NCBI RefSeq assembly: GCF_008369935.1
Contig: NZ_VTUZ01000017.1
Location: 62,001-126,000 of the forward strand
Reading direction: 5' to 3'
Length of the DNA stretch: 64,000 nt
From: Paraburkholderia panacisoli
Lineage (GTDB): Bacteria; Pseudomonadota; Gammaproteobacteria; Burkholderiales; Burkholderiaceae
The notes below the pieces were generated by a model. That model ran no database searches and was not told the origin of the DNA. It saw nothing but the letters and a program-made list of their open reading frames with translations. Of this stretch, positions 8,266 to 16,867 are shown piece after piece (position 1 is the stretch's first letter; the number at the start of each line of letters is the position of its first letter). The translations under genes and the position numbers were made by a program.

Positions 8266-9222
8266 GTGATTGACAGAATAACTGCAATGCGCACATTCAT
8301 CCGAATCGTGGACACCAACAGCTTCACCCGCGCAGCGGAGTCACTAAACATTCCGCGCGCGACGGCGACCACCATCGTGCAGAATCTGGAAGCCCTGCTC
8401 GGCACGGCGCTCCTCGCCCGCACCACGCGGCGTCTAAGCGTCACGCCCGAAGGCGCCGCCTACTACGAACGCTGCGCACAGATCCTCGCCGACATCGACG
8501 AAATGGAAGCCAGCATCCGTTACGCAACCGACAACCTGACCGGCCGTCTGCGCATCGAAATGCCGGGCGCCGTGGCAAGCGGCATCGTCCTGCCGGCACT
8601 CGACGACTTTCACGCCCGTTACCCGAACCTCGATCTGGCGATCGGCGTGAGCAACCGCACCGTCGATCTGATCTCCGAAGCCATCGACTGCAGCATCCAG
8701 CTCGGCGAATTGCCCGATTCGAATCTGGTCGCGCGGCAACTCGGCACGATCGAACACGTGACCTGCGCAAGCCCGGCCTATCTGGCTCGCTACGGCACGC
8801 CCGTCGCGCTCGACGATCTGCGCGGACACGTCGCGGTCAATTGCATGTCGCCGCATAACGGCCGCGAAGTGGACTTCGATTTCGAAGTGGACGGCGAAGC
8901 GCAAAACGTCAAGGTCGAAGGCTTCGTCAAGGTCAGCGACGAGCAGGCGTATCTCACCTGCGGACTGCAAGGCCTCGGCCTGATTCAGCCCGCGCGGATC
9001 GCCGCGCAGCCCTACCTCGCTTCAGGGCTGCTGCGCGAAGTACTGCCGCAATGGAAGCCAGTGCCGATGCCGGTCTCGGTGGCCTACGTGAAGAACCGCC
9101 GCGTGTCGCCGCGCGTGCGCGCCTTCGTCGACTGGCTGGCGGAGCTGTTCGAAAATACCGAGCACGTCGATCAGGATCTCTCGCGTGTGCGTCAATTGCT
9201 GCGCGGCCTGCATCCCGCCTGA
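8266..9222 (+). CDS. LysR-family transcriptional regulator
   Basis: The GTG at 8266 gives 318 residues starting (M)IDRITAMRTFIRIVDTNSF, the typical opening of this LysR subgroup; an ATG at 8287 is the alternative. The longer frame back to 8167 runs into the inverted repeat arm and is rejected. The winged HTH is residues about 10-70 (FTRAAESLNIPRATATTIVQ; RTTRRLSVTPEG), followed by the periplasmic-binding-like effector domain. It stands alone, with no divergent partner left because the repeat element lies on its 5' side; the target is unknown. Confidence 0.9.
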   Translation: MIDRITAMRTFIRIVDTNSFTRAAESLNIPRATATTIVQNLEALLGTALLARTTRRLSVTPEGAAYYERCAQILADIDEMEASIRYATDNLTGRLRIEMPGAVASGIVLPALDDFHARYPNLDLAIGVSNRTVDLISEAIDCSIQLGELPDSNLVARQLGTIEHVTCASPAYLARYGTPVALDDLRGHVAVNCMSPHNGREVDFDFEVDGEAQNVKVEGFVKVSDEQAYLTCGLQGLGLIQPARIAAQPYLASGLLREVLPQWKPVPMPVSVAYVKNRRVSPRVRAFVDWLAELFENTEHVDQDLSRVRQLLRGLHPA

Positions 9223-9275
9223 GGCGGGTCGTATGCAGGCGCGCAACGCGAAGCGAAACGACGCAAAACGGCGCG

Positions 9276-10418
9276 TCAGTTCGGTAGCGTGACCGGCACC
9301 GGCCGCGTCAACAGATCCACGTAGAAATTGAAAAAGCCCGGATTATCGAAGCGTTTGACGATCTTCATCTTCTGCAAACCCGCCGGCGGCGAACTCGTAT
9401 AACCAGTTGCCTTGCCGTCATTGGCGCCGAAGCTGGTATCCACGTCCACCCACTCGTCCACGGTCTGCGTCGCGAACGAAGGATGCATCAGATACGCGAG
9501 CGTCAGCGTGTCCCAGATGTTCGTCGTGTAGTTCGGATTCGTCTCGAAGCCGTTCTTGCCGTCGAAACCATAGCCGTTCAACGTTTTGAACAGTTGCGTG
9601 ATGATGGTCTGCTTGGTGGGGTCGTGCGCGACCCGGTCATAAAGCGTCTTGTCCATCTGCACGGTGTCGGTCACGTCGAGCGGAATCACCACCTGTTTGA
9701 TCGGCAAATGCAGCACGGTCTTGGCCGCTTCCGGATCGAACCACCAGTTGAATTCCGCGGTCGGCGTGGTGTTGCCCGGCACGTCGATTGCGCCGCCCAT
9801 GTAGATGATCTGTTTGATGAGTGGCACGATCTCCGGATGCTGGCGCGTGGCGAGCGCAATGTTGGTCAACGGGCCGATGGCGAGAATCGTCACTTCGCCG
9901 GGATACTGCTTGACCGAATCGACAATGAATTCGACCGCGCTCCTGCTCTGCACTTTGGTATGAGTCGCGAAACCGTCCGGCGGCGCGACGAGGTCGCTAT
10001 CCGAGGTCGGCTCGGGCGTGCTCCAGGCGCCCAGATAACCATCGCCGCCGGGGAATTGCTTCTGTTCGGCCTGAATCGTCGCGAAGTCATGGGACAACGC
10101 GTAATCGGCGCCCGCATACACGCCGATCTGCTTTTCGACGCCGAGACGCTCGACCGCTTTCAACGCGTCAGACGTGCCCTGCTTCAACCATTGATTGCCG
10201 GACACCACCGTAATACCCAGTACTTTCAGCGAGCCTTGCGCCTGCAATTGCGCGGCCATCACGCCGAGCTGGCCATCGTCGCTCAGCGTGTTGTAGTCGC
10301 TGTCGATAATCACTTTGGGTGTGTTGGCGGCGGTGAGGTTATCCCCGCCGCATGCCGGAATGGCCAGAACGGACGCGACGATCGCCATGCACTTCAATGC
10401 CACGAGAACTCGCCTCAT
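9276..10418 (-). CDS. Nucleoside hydrolase family lipoprotein (inosine-uridine-preferring type fold)
   Basis: A 380-residue protein beginning MRRVLVALKCMAIVASV with a lipobox LAIPACGG, so probably an exported lipoprotein. The mature N-terminus has the calcium-binding aspartate cluster of nucleoside hydrolases, IIDSDYNTLSDDG, followed by VLGITVVSGNQW, LAIGPLTNIALATR and FNWWFDPEAAKTVL. This enzyme family cleaves ribonucleosides to base and ribose. The start at 10418 is backed by GGAGACATCA just upstream. A periplasmic, lipid-anchored nucleoside hydrolase would salvage extracellular nucleosides. It is monocistronic, with unrelated genes on each side. Confidence 0.88.
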   Translation of the reverse strand: MRRVLVALKCMAIVASVLAIPACGGDNLTAANTPKVIIDSDYNTLSDDGQLGVMAAQLQAQGSLKVLGITVVSGNQWLKQGTSDALKAVERLGVEKQIGVYAGADYALSHDFATIQAEQKQFPGGDGYLGAWSTPEPTSDSDLVAPPDGFATHTKVQSRSAVEFIVDSVKQYPGEVTILAIGPLTNIALATRQHPEIVPLIKQIIYMGGAIDVPGNTTPTAEFNWWFDPEAAKTVLHLPIKQVVIPLDVTDTVQMDKTLYDRVAHDPTKQTIITQLFKTLNGYGFDGKNGFETNPNYTTNIWDTLTLAYLMHPSFATQTVDEWVDVDTSFGANDGKATGYTSSPPAGLQKMKIVKRFDNPGFFNFYVDLLTRPVPVTLPN

Positions 10419-10515
10419 TGATGTCTCCGTTTTTATCTCGCCGTGCCACGCGAGCAAGGAAGGCCATCATAGACGTAATCCCATTGAAATCAACTCGTCA
10501 TGCCCGATGGGTCAT

Positions 10516-11574
10516 TCATGGAATCAGCTTGCGGCGGCGGAGATTATCGAAGATGCCGATAAACATCGTCTCCGTATCGATGAATTCGTGAAACCCAAAG
10601 CGCCGCGCTTTCGAACCGTCGCCGAACATGTCGTAGTCCCAGGAGAAAACGAAATCGGCAAAACGCCATGACGAAACGTCCTGATACGCAACCGGCTGCA
10701 AGCCGTGCTTGTGCGTCATCGCATTCCACAACGGCGCCTTGTCGGCCATCATCGTCTCCAGCGACATCGGCAGCGGCGGCGCCACTTCGAGCTCGAAATA
10801 GCGGGCGATCTTCGGCCACATGTCATTCCAGCGGAACACGTCGCCATTACCGATGTTGAACGCCTGATTCGCAGCGCGCGGCTCGGTCGCGGCCCATACG
10901 GTCGCGCGTGCGAGCAACCCGGCATCGGTCATTTCGAGCAGCTTGTCATAAGCGCCCGGTCTGCCCGGAAAGCGCAACGGCAAGCCGAGTTCTTTCGACA
11001 TCGATGCATACACGGCAATCGCCAGCGCCAGATTCATCGGATTGCCGAGCGCGAATCCGCCCACCACCGCGGGGCGAAGCGCCGACCAGTTCCAGCGCTT
11101 GCCCGCGTGACGCGTTTCGAGAAAGCGCTGCTGATCGAACATGAACTCCGGCGGCATGAAGTGCGCGTCGTCCTCGCGCGCCGGTGTTTTGAACGGACCA
11201 AGATGGCCGCCGTATACCTTGTAGCCCTGCATCAGGCTCACGTGCTGCAAATCAGGCGCTACCGGTTCGATCGCGGCGAGCGTGTTGACGAGCATGGCCA
11301 GATTCGGCGGCACCAGCTCAGTCCAGCTCGAGCGGTCCTGATAAGCCGCGTAGAACACATGCGTGACATGATCGAGGCCACGCAGTTTTGCCCGCGCGTC
11401 GGCCGGGTCGAGCAGATCGGCAGCGATGTATCGCACGCGTTGGCGGTCCGCGCCGCCGCGCCGCGCGAGGCCGATCACGTCCCAGTCGTCGAGCGTGGCG
11501 AGATGCTCGACCAGATTGCGCCCGATCACTCCCTGCGCACCCACCACCAAGGCCACCTTCTTCGCTGCGTTCAT
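10516..11574 (-). CDS. NAD(P)-dependent short-chain reductase, PRISE (progesterone 5-beta-reductase/iridoid synthase-like) type
   Basis: A 352-residue protein whose start at 11574 follows GGAGTTCCGC. The Rossmann motif is VVGAQGVIGRNLVEHL. The PRISE family's modified active site is visible: FYAAYQDRSSWTE and SLMQGYKVYGGHLGP (Tyr and Lys of the T-G-x-K-x-Y-type motif), then RPAVVGGFALGNPMN and NIGNGDVFRWNDMWP. Such enzymes reduce activated C=C bonds in enones. The LysR gene at 11706 is divergent, 131 bp away, and probably controls it. Natural substrate is unknown. Confidence 0.88.
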   Translation of the reverse strand: MNAAKKVALVVGAQGVIGRNLVEHLATLDDWDVIGLARRGGADRQRVRYIAADLLDPADARAKLRGLDHVTHVFYAAYQDRSSWTELVPPNLAMLVNTLAAIEPVAPDLQHVSLMQGYKVYGGHLGPFKTPAREDDAHFMPPEFMFDQQRFLETRHAGKRWNWSALRPAVVGGFALGNPMNLALAIAVYASMSKELGLPLRFPGRPGAYDKLLEMTDAGLLARATVWAATEPRAANQAFNIGNGDVFRWNDMWPKIARYFELEVAPPLPMSLETMMADKAPLWNAMTHKHGLQPVAYQDVSSWRFADFVFSWDYDMFGDGSKARRFGFHEFIDTETMFIGIFDNLRRRKLIP

Positions 11575-11705
11575 TGCGGAACTCCGATCGTTCGTTCGTT
11601 GCGACGGCGCGTGTTGTGCTGGCCGCTCGGTAGCTGAAAGATATCGGCGCAACCGCGCTTTCGGTAGACTGCCCGCTGGCATATCACCTGTGAATTGAAC
11701 TCACG

Positions 11706-12614
11706 ATGGCACGTTTGGACGTGAACCGTTCCGGCGAACTCGAAGTGTTCGTGCGCTCGGTCGAACTAGGCGGCTTTTCGGCGGCGGCGCGCGCGCTGGG
11801 GATGACGCCGTCGGCGGTCAGCAAACTGGTGGCGCGCCTCGAAGCCCGCCTGGGCGCCCGTCTTCTGAACCGCTCCACCCGCAATCTGCAACTCACGCCC
11901 GAGGGCTGCGTGTTCTATGAGCGCGGCGTGCGCGTGCTTGCCGAACTCGACGAAACCGAGCGCGGCGCGGCCATCGGCGCCACGCCGCGCGGCCGTGTGC
12001 GCGTGCATGCAAACGTGCCGCTTGGCCGGCACTATCTGCTGCCGCTTGCGCCGGCGTTTCTCGACGCGCATCCCGACATCACGCTCGATATCGTGCTGAC
12101 CGATCAGGTCGTGGACTTGCTGGAGCAGCGTACCGATGTCGCGATCCGCAGCGGGCCGCTAAAGGATTCGCAACTGGTGGCGCGCAAGCTGGGCGACGCC
12201 AGCATGGTGATCGTGGGCGCGCCAGCCTATCTCGCGCGCCGCGGCACTCCACGGACGCCTGCGGATCTGGATGCGCACAACCGGCTCGGCTTCGGCTTCG
12301 CGAGAACGCTCAACGGCTGGCCGCTACTCGATGCACGACGCGCGAGGATCGAGGTGCCCGTCGAGGGCAACGCGCTCGCGAGCGACGGCGAGACGCTGCG
12401 CCAACTGGCGCTGGCCGGTGTGGGACTCGCACGGCTTGCCGCGTTTCAGGTGCGTGACGATGTAGCCGCCGGACGCCTCGTCGTGCTGCTCGACGCGTTC
12501 AATCCCGGCGACACCGAACCAGTCAACGCGCTCTATCTCGGCCAGGGCGGTCATCTCCCCGCACGCGTGCGCGCGTTGCTGGATTTTCTGATGGAGCACA
12601 TGCGCGTCGATTGA
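11706..12614 (+). CDS. LysR-family transcriptional regulator
   Basis: A 302-residue LysR protein: HTH at about residues 10-68 (GGFSAAARALGMTPSAVSKL; NRSTRNLQLTPEG), then an effector domain (RVRVHANVPLGRHYLLPLAP, VDLLEQRTDVAIRSGPLKDS). It is divergent from the PRISE-type reductase gene, the classic LysR-target arrangement, so it is the likely activator or repressor of that gene. It is of the type whose members respond to small aromatic or enone compounds, but the ligand is not readable. Confidence 0.9.
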   Translation: MARLDVNRSGELEVFVRSVELGGFSAAARALGMTPSAVSKLVARLEARLGARLLNRSTRNLQLTPEGCVFYERGVRVLAELDETERGAAIGATPRGRVRVHANVPLGRHYLLPLAPAFLDAHPDITLDIVLTDQVVDLLEQRTDVAIRSGPLKDSQLVARKLGDASMVIVGAPAYLARRGTPRTPADLDAHNRLGFGFARTLNGWPLLDARRARIEVPVEGNALASDGETLRQLALAGVGLARLAAFQVRDDVAAGRLVVLLDAFNPGDTEPVNALYLGQGGHLPARVRALLDFLMEHMRVD

Positions 12615-12701
12615 TACGCACCGCTAACGACCGGGCCACAACGGGGCAAAGCCCGTTGCGGCCTCCGTCGTCGCCGTCGAAGCATCGACGATTGCGACGC
12701 T

Positions 12702-14183
12702 TTATTGCGACTCTTCGGCCCACACGGCATTCTCGCGGGCCATCAACGCGGTCGACGCCGCCGGCCCGAAGGTGCCCGCCGTATACCCGCGCGGCCGCTC
12801 GCCCGACTTGGCCCAGCCTGCCAGAATCGGCTCGGCCCACGCCCATGCGGCCTCCAGTTCGTCGCGGCGCATGAAGTGCGTGAGGCGCCCGCGGATCACA
12901 TCGATCAGCAAACGCTCATACGCTTCCGCGCGACGCTCGGTGAAGGCCTGTTGCAGATCCAGATTCAGATTCACCGGCAGCATGTGCATGCCGCTACCCG
13001 GCTCCTTCGCGAGCATCTGCAACTGGATCGATTCTTCCGGCTGCAACTGGATCACCAGACGGTTGCCATAGTTGCGCGTGCCGTTCGGAAAGATCGAGAA
13101 CGGCAGTTCGGAGAACTCGATGACGATCTCCGACACCTTCTTCTGCATCCGCTTGCCGGTGCGCAGGTAAAACGGCACGTTGGCCCAGCGCCAGTTGTTG
13201 ATATGCGCGCGCAGCGCGACGAATGTTTCGGCGCGGCTGCCCGCCGGCACATTGTCTTCTTCGAGGTAGCCCCCCACCGCCTCGCCGTCCACGGCGCCCG
13301 CGGTGTACTGGCCGCGCACGGTATCGCGAGCGATGTCCTCGGGCGTCATCGGACGGAGCGAGCGCAGCACCTTGAGTTTTTCGTCACGGACCGCGTCCGG
13401 ATCGAGCGATACCGGCGGCTCCATCGCGACGATGCACAGCAATTGCAGCAAGTGGTTCTGCACCATGTCGCGCAGCGCGCCGGTCTTGTCATAGAAGCCC
13501 GCGCGACTGCCCACGCCGACCGTTTCCGCGACCGTGATCTGCACGCGCTTGATATACGGCGCCTGCCACAGCGGACCGAAAATCGGATTGCCGAAGCGCA
13601 GCACCATCAGGTTCTGCACGGTTTCCTTGCCGAGGTAGTGGTCGATCCGGTAGATCTGCGCTTCGCTGAAGTGATTGCCGACCGCCCTGTTGATCTCCTG
13701 CGCGGAGGCCAGATCGTGGCCCAGCGGCTTTTCGAGCACGACGCGCGAATTGGCGTCGACGAGCCCCGCCGACGCCAGGTGATCGCAGATGTCCGTGAAC
13801 AGATCCGGCGAGGTCGCGAGATAGAACACGCGGCGCACGCCGTCGCGCGACGCGGTCTTCAGACGCTGGTAGTCGTCGGCCGAATCGACATCCATCCGCA
13901 CGTATTCGAACAGCGCGAGAAATTTGTCCCACGCGGCCGCGTCGAACGCTTTCTTTTCGATGAAGGGCTTGGCCTTCTGCTCCATGAATTCGGCGATGTA
14001 CTCGTCACGCGACCAGGGCTTGCGGCCGATCGTGACGATGCGGGTCTCGGGTGGCAGATTGCAATGCAGATGCGCCATGTACAGCGCGGGCAGCAGCTTG
14101 CGGAACGACAGGTCGCCGGTGCCGCCGAAGATGATCATGTCGAGCGGCAGGTCGGGTGTGGCTGAAGCGTGTTGGGTCGTCAT
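12702..14183 (-). CDS. zwf: Glucose-6-phosphate 1-dehydrogenase
   Basis: A 493-residue Zwf, normal family length. It starts at MTTQHASATPDLPLDMIIFG; the frame to 14297 is not used. Seen: N-terminal coenzyme fold GGTGDLSFRKLLPALY, the active-site signature RIDHYLGKETVQNLMVLRF with the substrate-binding His/Lys, and the C-terminal LFLRTGKRM-like FYLRTGKRMQKK. It oxidises glucose-6-phosphate to 6-phosphogluconolactone, making NADPH for the Entner-Doudoroff or pentose-phosphate route. No pgl, edd, eda or glk gene lies beside it, so this may be a second isozyme outside the usual zwf-pgl-glk cluster. Confidence 0.97.
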   Translation of the reverse strand: MTTQHASATPDLPLDMIIFGGTGDLSFRKLLPALYMAHLHCNLPPETRIVTIGRKPWSRDEYIAEFMEQKAKPFIEKKAFDAAAWDKFLALFEYVRMDVDSADDYQRLKTASRDGVRRVFYLATSPDLFTDICDHLASAGLVDANSRVVLEKPLGHDLASAQEINRAVGNHFSEAQIYRIDHYLGKETVQNLMVLRFGNPIFGPLWQAPYIKRVQITVAETVGVGSRAGFYDKTGALRDMVQNHLLQLLCIVAMEPPVSLDPDAVRDEKLKVLRSLRPMTPEDIARDTVRGQYTAGAVDGEAVGGYLEEDNVPAGSRAETFVALRAHINNWRWANVPFYLRTGKRMQKKVSEIVIEFSELPFSIFPNGTRNYGNRLVIQLQPEESIQLQMLAKEPGSGMHMLPVNLNLDLQQAFTERRAEAYERLLIDVIRGRLTHFMRRDELEAAWAWAEPILAGWAKSGERPRGYTAGTFGPAASTALMARENAVWAEESQ

Positions 14184-14432
14184 AGCGCGGTCGCAGCGTC
14201 GTGATGAAGAGGCATCGGTCAAGGGGACAGAAAAAGCGTGGGCGAACTGCCCCGCGCCGGCGGACCGGCTTTTTTCTGGCAAATGCCTATGGTGCAACGT
14301 TTTGAGATAGTTTGCACGGCAACATCTGCCCCAGGTTGGCGCAAGATGCCAACCGGTGGCGCCAAGGGGCTGTTTGGATGGGGGTTTTGCGCCGTTCGCC
14401 CTTCCCCCGGGCCGCCCCCTCTCCCAAAGCCT

Positions 14433-15362
14433 TCAGCCGCCTGACAATGCCGCGCGCGCCACCCGGCACGCCGCCAGATCCCACGCCGCGCAGCCGACAG
14501 TTTTGAACACCACCGGCGTCGCCGCCGGTAACAGCGCGGCGTTTTCCAACACCCCGGCAATCCCGCCGACCGTCGCCCAATCCACGCCGGCCTGGATGAA
14601 GTCGCCGGCCTCGTGCTTCGCGCCGGCCGGGTCGTCGACGAACAGCGCGCTGGCGCCGAGCGTGCGCGCGCCGATCTCGGCCATCGCCGGCGTGAAGGCG
14701 CCGACCCCGATCACGAGCCGCCCGGCACGCGCCGCTTCGTCGTAGACGGGCTGTTTGCTGGTGGTCAGTGCGATCACCACCTCGGTCGAGTCGGGAATCG
14801 TCGCGCCTGCGAGCGGTTGCAGGTCGATCGCGCTGCCGCGATGCGCGGCGCAAAACGCTTCGGCTCGCGCGGGCGCGCTGCCCTTCACCCGCACGCGCGC
14901 GTCGGGAAACAGTTCGCCGATCGCCTGCAGATGGTTGAGCGCCTGCGTGCCCGTGCCGATCAGCAGGAACTCGCGCGGCGCGCTCGCGGCGAAAGTCGCG
15001 ACGCCGAGCATCGACATCGCCGCGGTACGGCGGCCCGTCACGGCCGGGCCGTCGAGGACGAACAGCGTCTCGCCGGTATCGGCGTCGAAGGCCATGACCT
15101 GGCCGTGGATCGTCGGCAGATTGCGTGCGCCGTTACTTGCGCACACGTTGACGAGCTTGTGGATCGCGAGATCGGGCGCGGTGGCCGGCATCGACAGCAT
15201 GATGCCGCCTGCGTTGAGCGGCACGACGAGCCGCTCGGGACTCACGATGCGCTGCGCCGCATAGTCGATGCTCGCGCGCTTCAGGGCGTCGACGAGCGCC
15301 GCATAGGGAATCAGCCGCGCGGTCGCGGCGGCGTCGAAAATCTGCGTGGTCGGGCGGGTCAT
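14433..15362 (-). CDS. Ornithine cyclodeaminase / mu-crystallin family ketimine reductase (Pyr2C/Pip2C reductase-like)
   Basis: A 310-residue protein from MTRPTTQIFDAAATARLIPY. The family hallmarks are the substrate loop RLVVPLNAGGIMLSMPA, the Rossmann site LIGTGTQALNHLQAIGELFP and the acidic DDPAGAKHEAGDFIQAG. Bacterial members with this domain set act as delta1-pyrroline-2-carboxylate / delta1-piperideine-2-carboxylate reductases (as in hydroxyproline or D-lysine catabolism) as often as cyclodeaminases; the presence of an FAD amino-acid oxidase gene 1.5 kb upstream on the same strand favours the imine-reductase reading. That link is inference. Confidence 0.85.
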   Translation of the reverse strand: MTRPTTQIFDAAATARLIPYAALVDALKRASIDYAAQRIVSPERLVVPLNAGGIMLSMPATAPDLAIHKLVNVCASNGARNLPTIHGQVMAFDADTGETLFVLDGPAVTGRRTAAMSMLGVATFAASAPREFLLIGTGTQALNHLQAIGELFPDARVRVKGSAPARAEAFCAAHRGSAIDLQPLAGATIPDSTEVVIALTTSKQPVYDEAARAGRLVIGVGAFTPAMAEIGARTLGASALFVDDPAGAKHEAGDFIQAGVDWATVGGIAGVLENAALLPAATPVVFKTVGCAAWDLAACRVARAALSGG

Positions 15363-15778
15363 GAGCGGGGTCGTTCCAATCCTGGTGAGAGGGTGAGTTC
15401 GGATTCGGCGCATGACGGACACCGGGTCGGTGGACCGCATGCGCGCGGACTGAAGCGTGGTTGAGCCGCGGGCGAGTCATTGCGGGCACGACGTCACCGT
15501 AACCGAGCGCGGCGCCGATGACCAGTCACACTGAACATGCCAGCGGTTTTACGATTGAATGGGCAATTGGTTTTGGGGATGAGGGAGCGCGGCCGGTCGC
15601 GGGCAGCTCGCGGCCGGTCGAGACGAAGTTCGACCAGCACGGGAACGCGCGGCGCTTACGCTGCGATCAGGGCCACGACCCAAGCCACGGATCGAAACCC
15701 CGATCAACCACGATTCGAGCCGCGCACAACGTCTGCGCGCTGCGCTTGCGCGTCGATGCGCAAATTCCTGAGCGCCCG
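15363..15778. other. Intergenic region without recognisable gene
   Basis: This 416-bp stretch lies between the start of the ketimine reductase gene and the 3' end of the Cys-rich mini-protein gene. Open frames through it have no family resemblance and poor codon bias. I see no hairpin-T-run, RNA or repeat. It presumably contains the promoter of the reductase gene. Confidence 0.4.
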
Positions 15779-16030
15779 TCACTGCGACGCGGCCTTATCG
15801 TCGCCCTTCTTGCCACCCTTGAACATCGCTCGGCAGGCGGGGCTCAGTTCGTCGATGTGCTGCTTCATGCAGGCGGTGATCTTTGCTTTGTTGGGAATAT
15901 GGACTGCGCAGAAATGGATCGCGTCGCCGCGACAGGCTTTGGCCTGGTCGTCGCTGCTGGCGGCGTTCGACGAGGCGGCGGCGCCAAGAGCGAAAAGGCT
16001 GGCAGCAAGCAGGCAGTGGGATCGTTTCAT
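15779..16030 (-). CDS. Small secreted cysteine-rich repeat protein
   Basis: The ATG at 16030 gives 83 residues: a signal peptide (MKRSHCLLAASLFALGAAA, cleavage near SNA) then a compact domain with four cysteines in ACRGDAIHFC...ITACMKQH...SPACRAMF, ending in a Lys/Asp-rich tail. The spacing C-x7-C-x14-C-x13-C and the pattern DxxxFC...C(M)xxH...LSPxCxxxF match the Cys-rich repeat found in secreted proteobacterial proteins and in the eukaryotic Golgi Cys-rich FGF receptor family. Function is unknown; it is periplasmic by prediction. It sits inside the oxidase/peptidase/reductase run, on the same strand. Confidence 0.75.
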   Translation of the reverse strand: MKRSHCLLAASLFALGAAASSNAASSDDQAKACRGDAIHFCAVHIPNKAKITACMKQHIDELSPACRAMFKGGKKGDDKAASQ

Positions 16031-16196
16031 GTCAGGCCCGAAATCGCGAAAGACAACGAACAAGCTGAAGCAGAAAACGGGCCCGATCACTGCGCGTGGT
16101 GCGCCGGCGTGTCGGGTAACACGTTGCCCGATTGTTGCCCGATCGTAGCCCGACGACTCGCCGGACACCGCCCCCGCCACCCTGCACTCGCCGCGC

Positions 16197-16838
16197 CTAA
16201 CTGACGATCCGCCTCAGCACCATCCCGCGCCCCGCATAGAAGCGCGCCATCGTGACGAACGGCAGGTACACGTCGGCCTGATGTGGCGCGATCCCCGATG
16301 GATTATGAAACCACACGCCGTCGCGATCGCGTCCGTGCAGCAGAATCAGATGGCCGCCTTGGCGCTGATTCGGCCGGTCGGGATAGCGGATCTCCGGGCT
16401 TACCGAGACGATCGCCAGCGTATCGGCGGCGAGCCGCGCGGCGATCTCTTCGAGCGGCGCCTTCGGCAGCACCTCGACCCGCACGCCAAACGCGCCGCCC
16501 ACCCAGTCGCCAAACGGCTGGTAGATCAGACCGTCGACTCCGCCGTCCGCACGCATCCGGTACACGCCATGCCGCAGCGCTTCGTCGAGCAGCGCGGCGC
16601 GCGGCGCGTGCCCGATGCGCCAGTAGTCGAGCGCGGATTCGAGGCAGGTCAGACCGCACAGGCGCTTGGCCCAGAAGCGGTAGCGCTGCCGGTCGGCGAA
16701 GCCGCTGCGCTGCCAGTGCGGATCGTCGCACGGGTCGCCCTGCTGCTCGACGATGTGCCGAACCCATTCCGGGCTGCCCCATTGCGTGTAGTACGGGACG
16801 CCGGCGTGGCGGAGGGTCGGTTCGTTCATTGCGTTCAT
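16197..16838 (-). CDS. C39-like (papain-fold) cysteine peptidase family protein
   Basis: A 213-residue protein starting MNAMNEPTLRHAGVPYYTQWG (a second ATG at 16829 is nearly as good). Candidate catalytic residues in the C39_2 order are Cys in RLCGLTCLESALDYW, His in GGHLILLHGRDRDG and Asn in VWFHNPSG. There is no signal peptide. It lies 29 bp downstream of the FAD oxidoreductase gene and is probably co-transcribed with it. C39-like stand-alone proteins are poorly characterised; proteolysis, transglutaminase-like or peptide-amidase activity are all possible. Confidence 0.7.
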   Translation of the reverse strand: MNAMNEPTLRHAGVPYYTQWGSPEWVRHIVEQQGDPCDDPHWQRSGFADRQRYRFWAKRLCGLTCLESALDYWRIGHAPRAALLDEALRHGVYRMRADGGVDGLIYQPFGDWVGGAFGVRVEVLPKAPLEEIAARLAADTLAIVSVSPEIRYPDRPNQRQGGHLILLHGRDRDGVWFHNPSGIAPHQADVYLPFVTMARFYAGRGMVLRRIVS

Positions 16839-16867
16839 CGGTCGTGCGTCAGGATGAGGGGCGTTTT

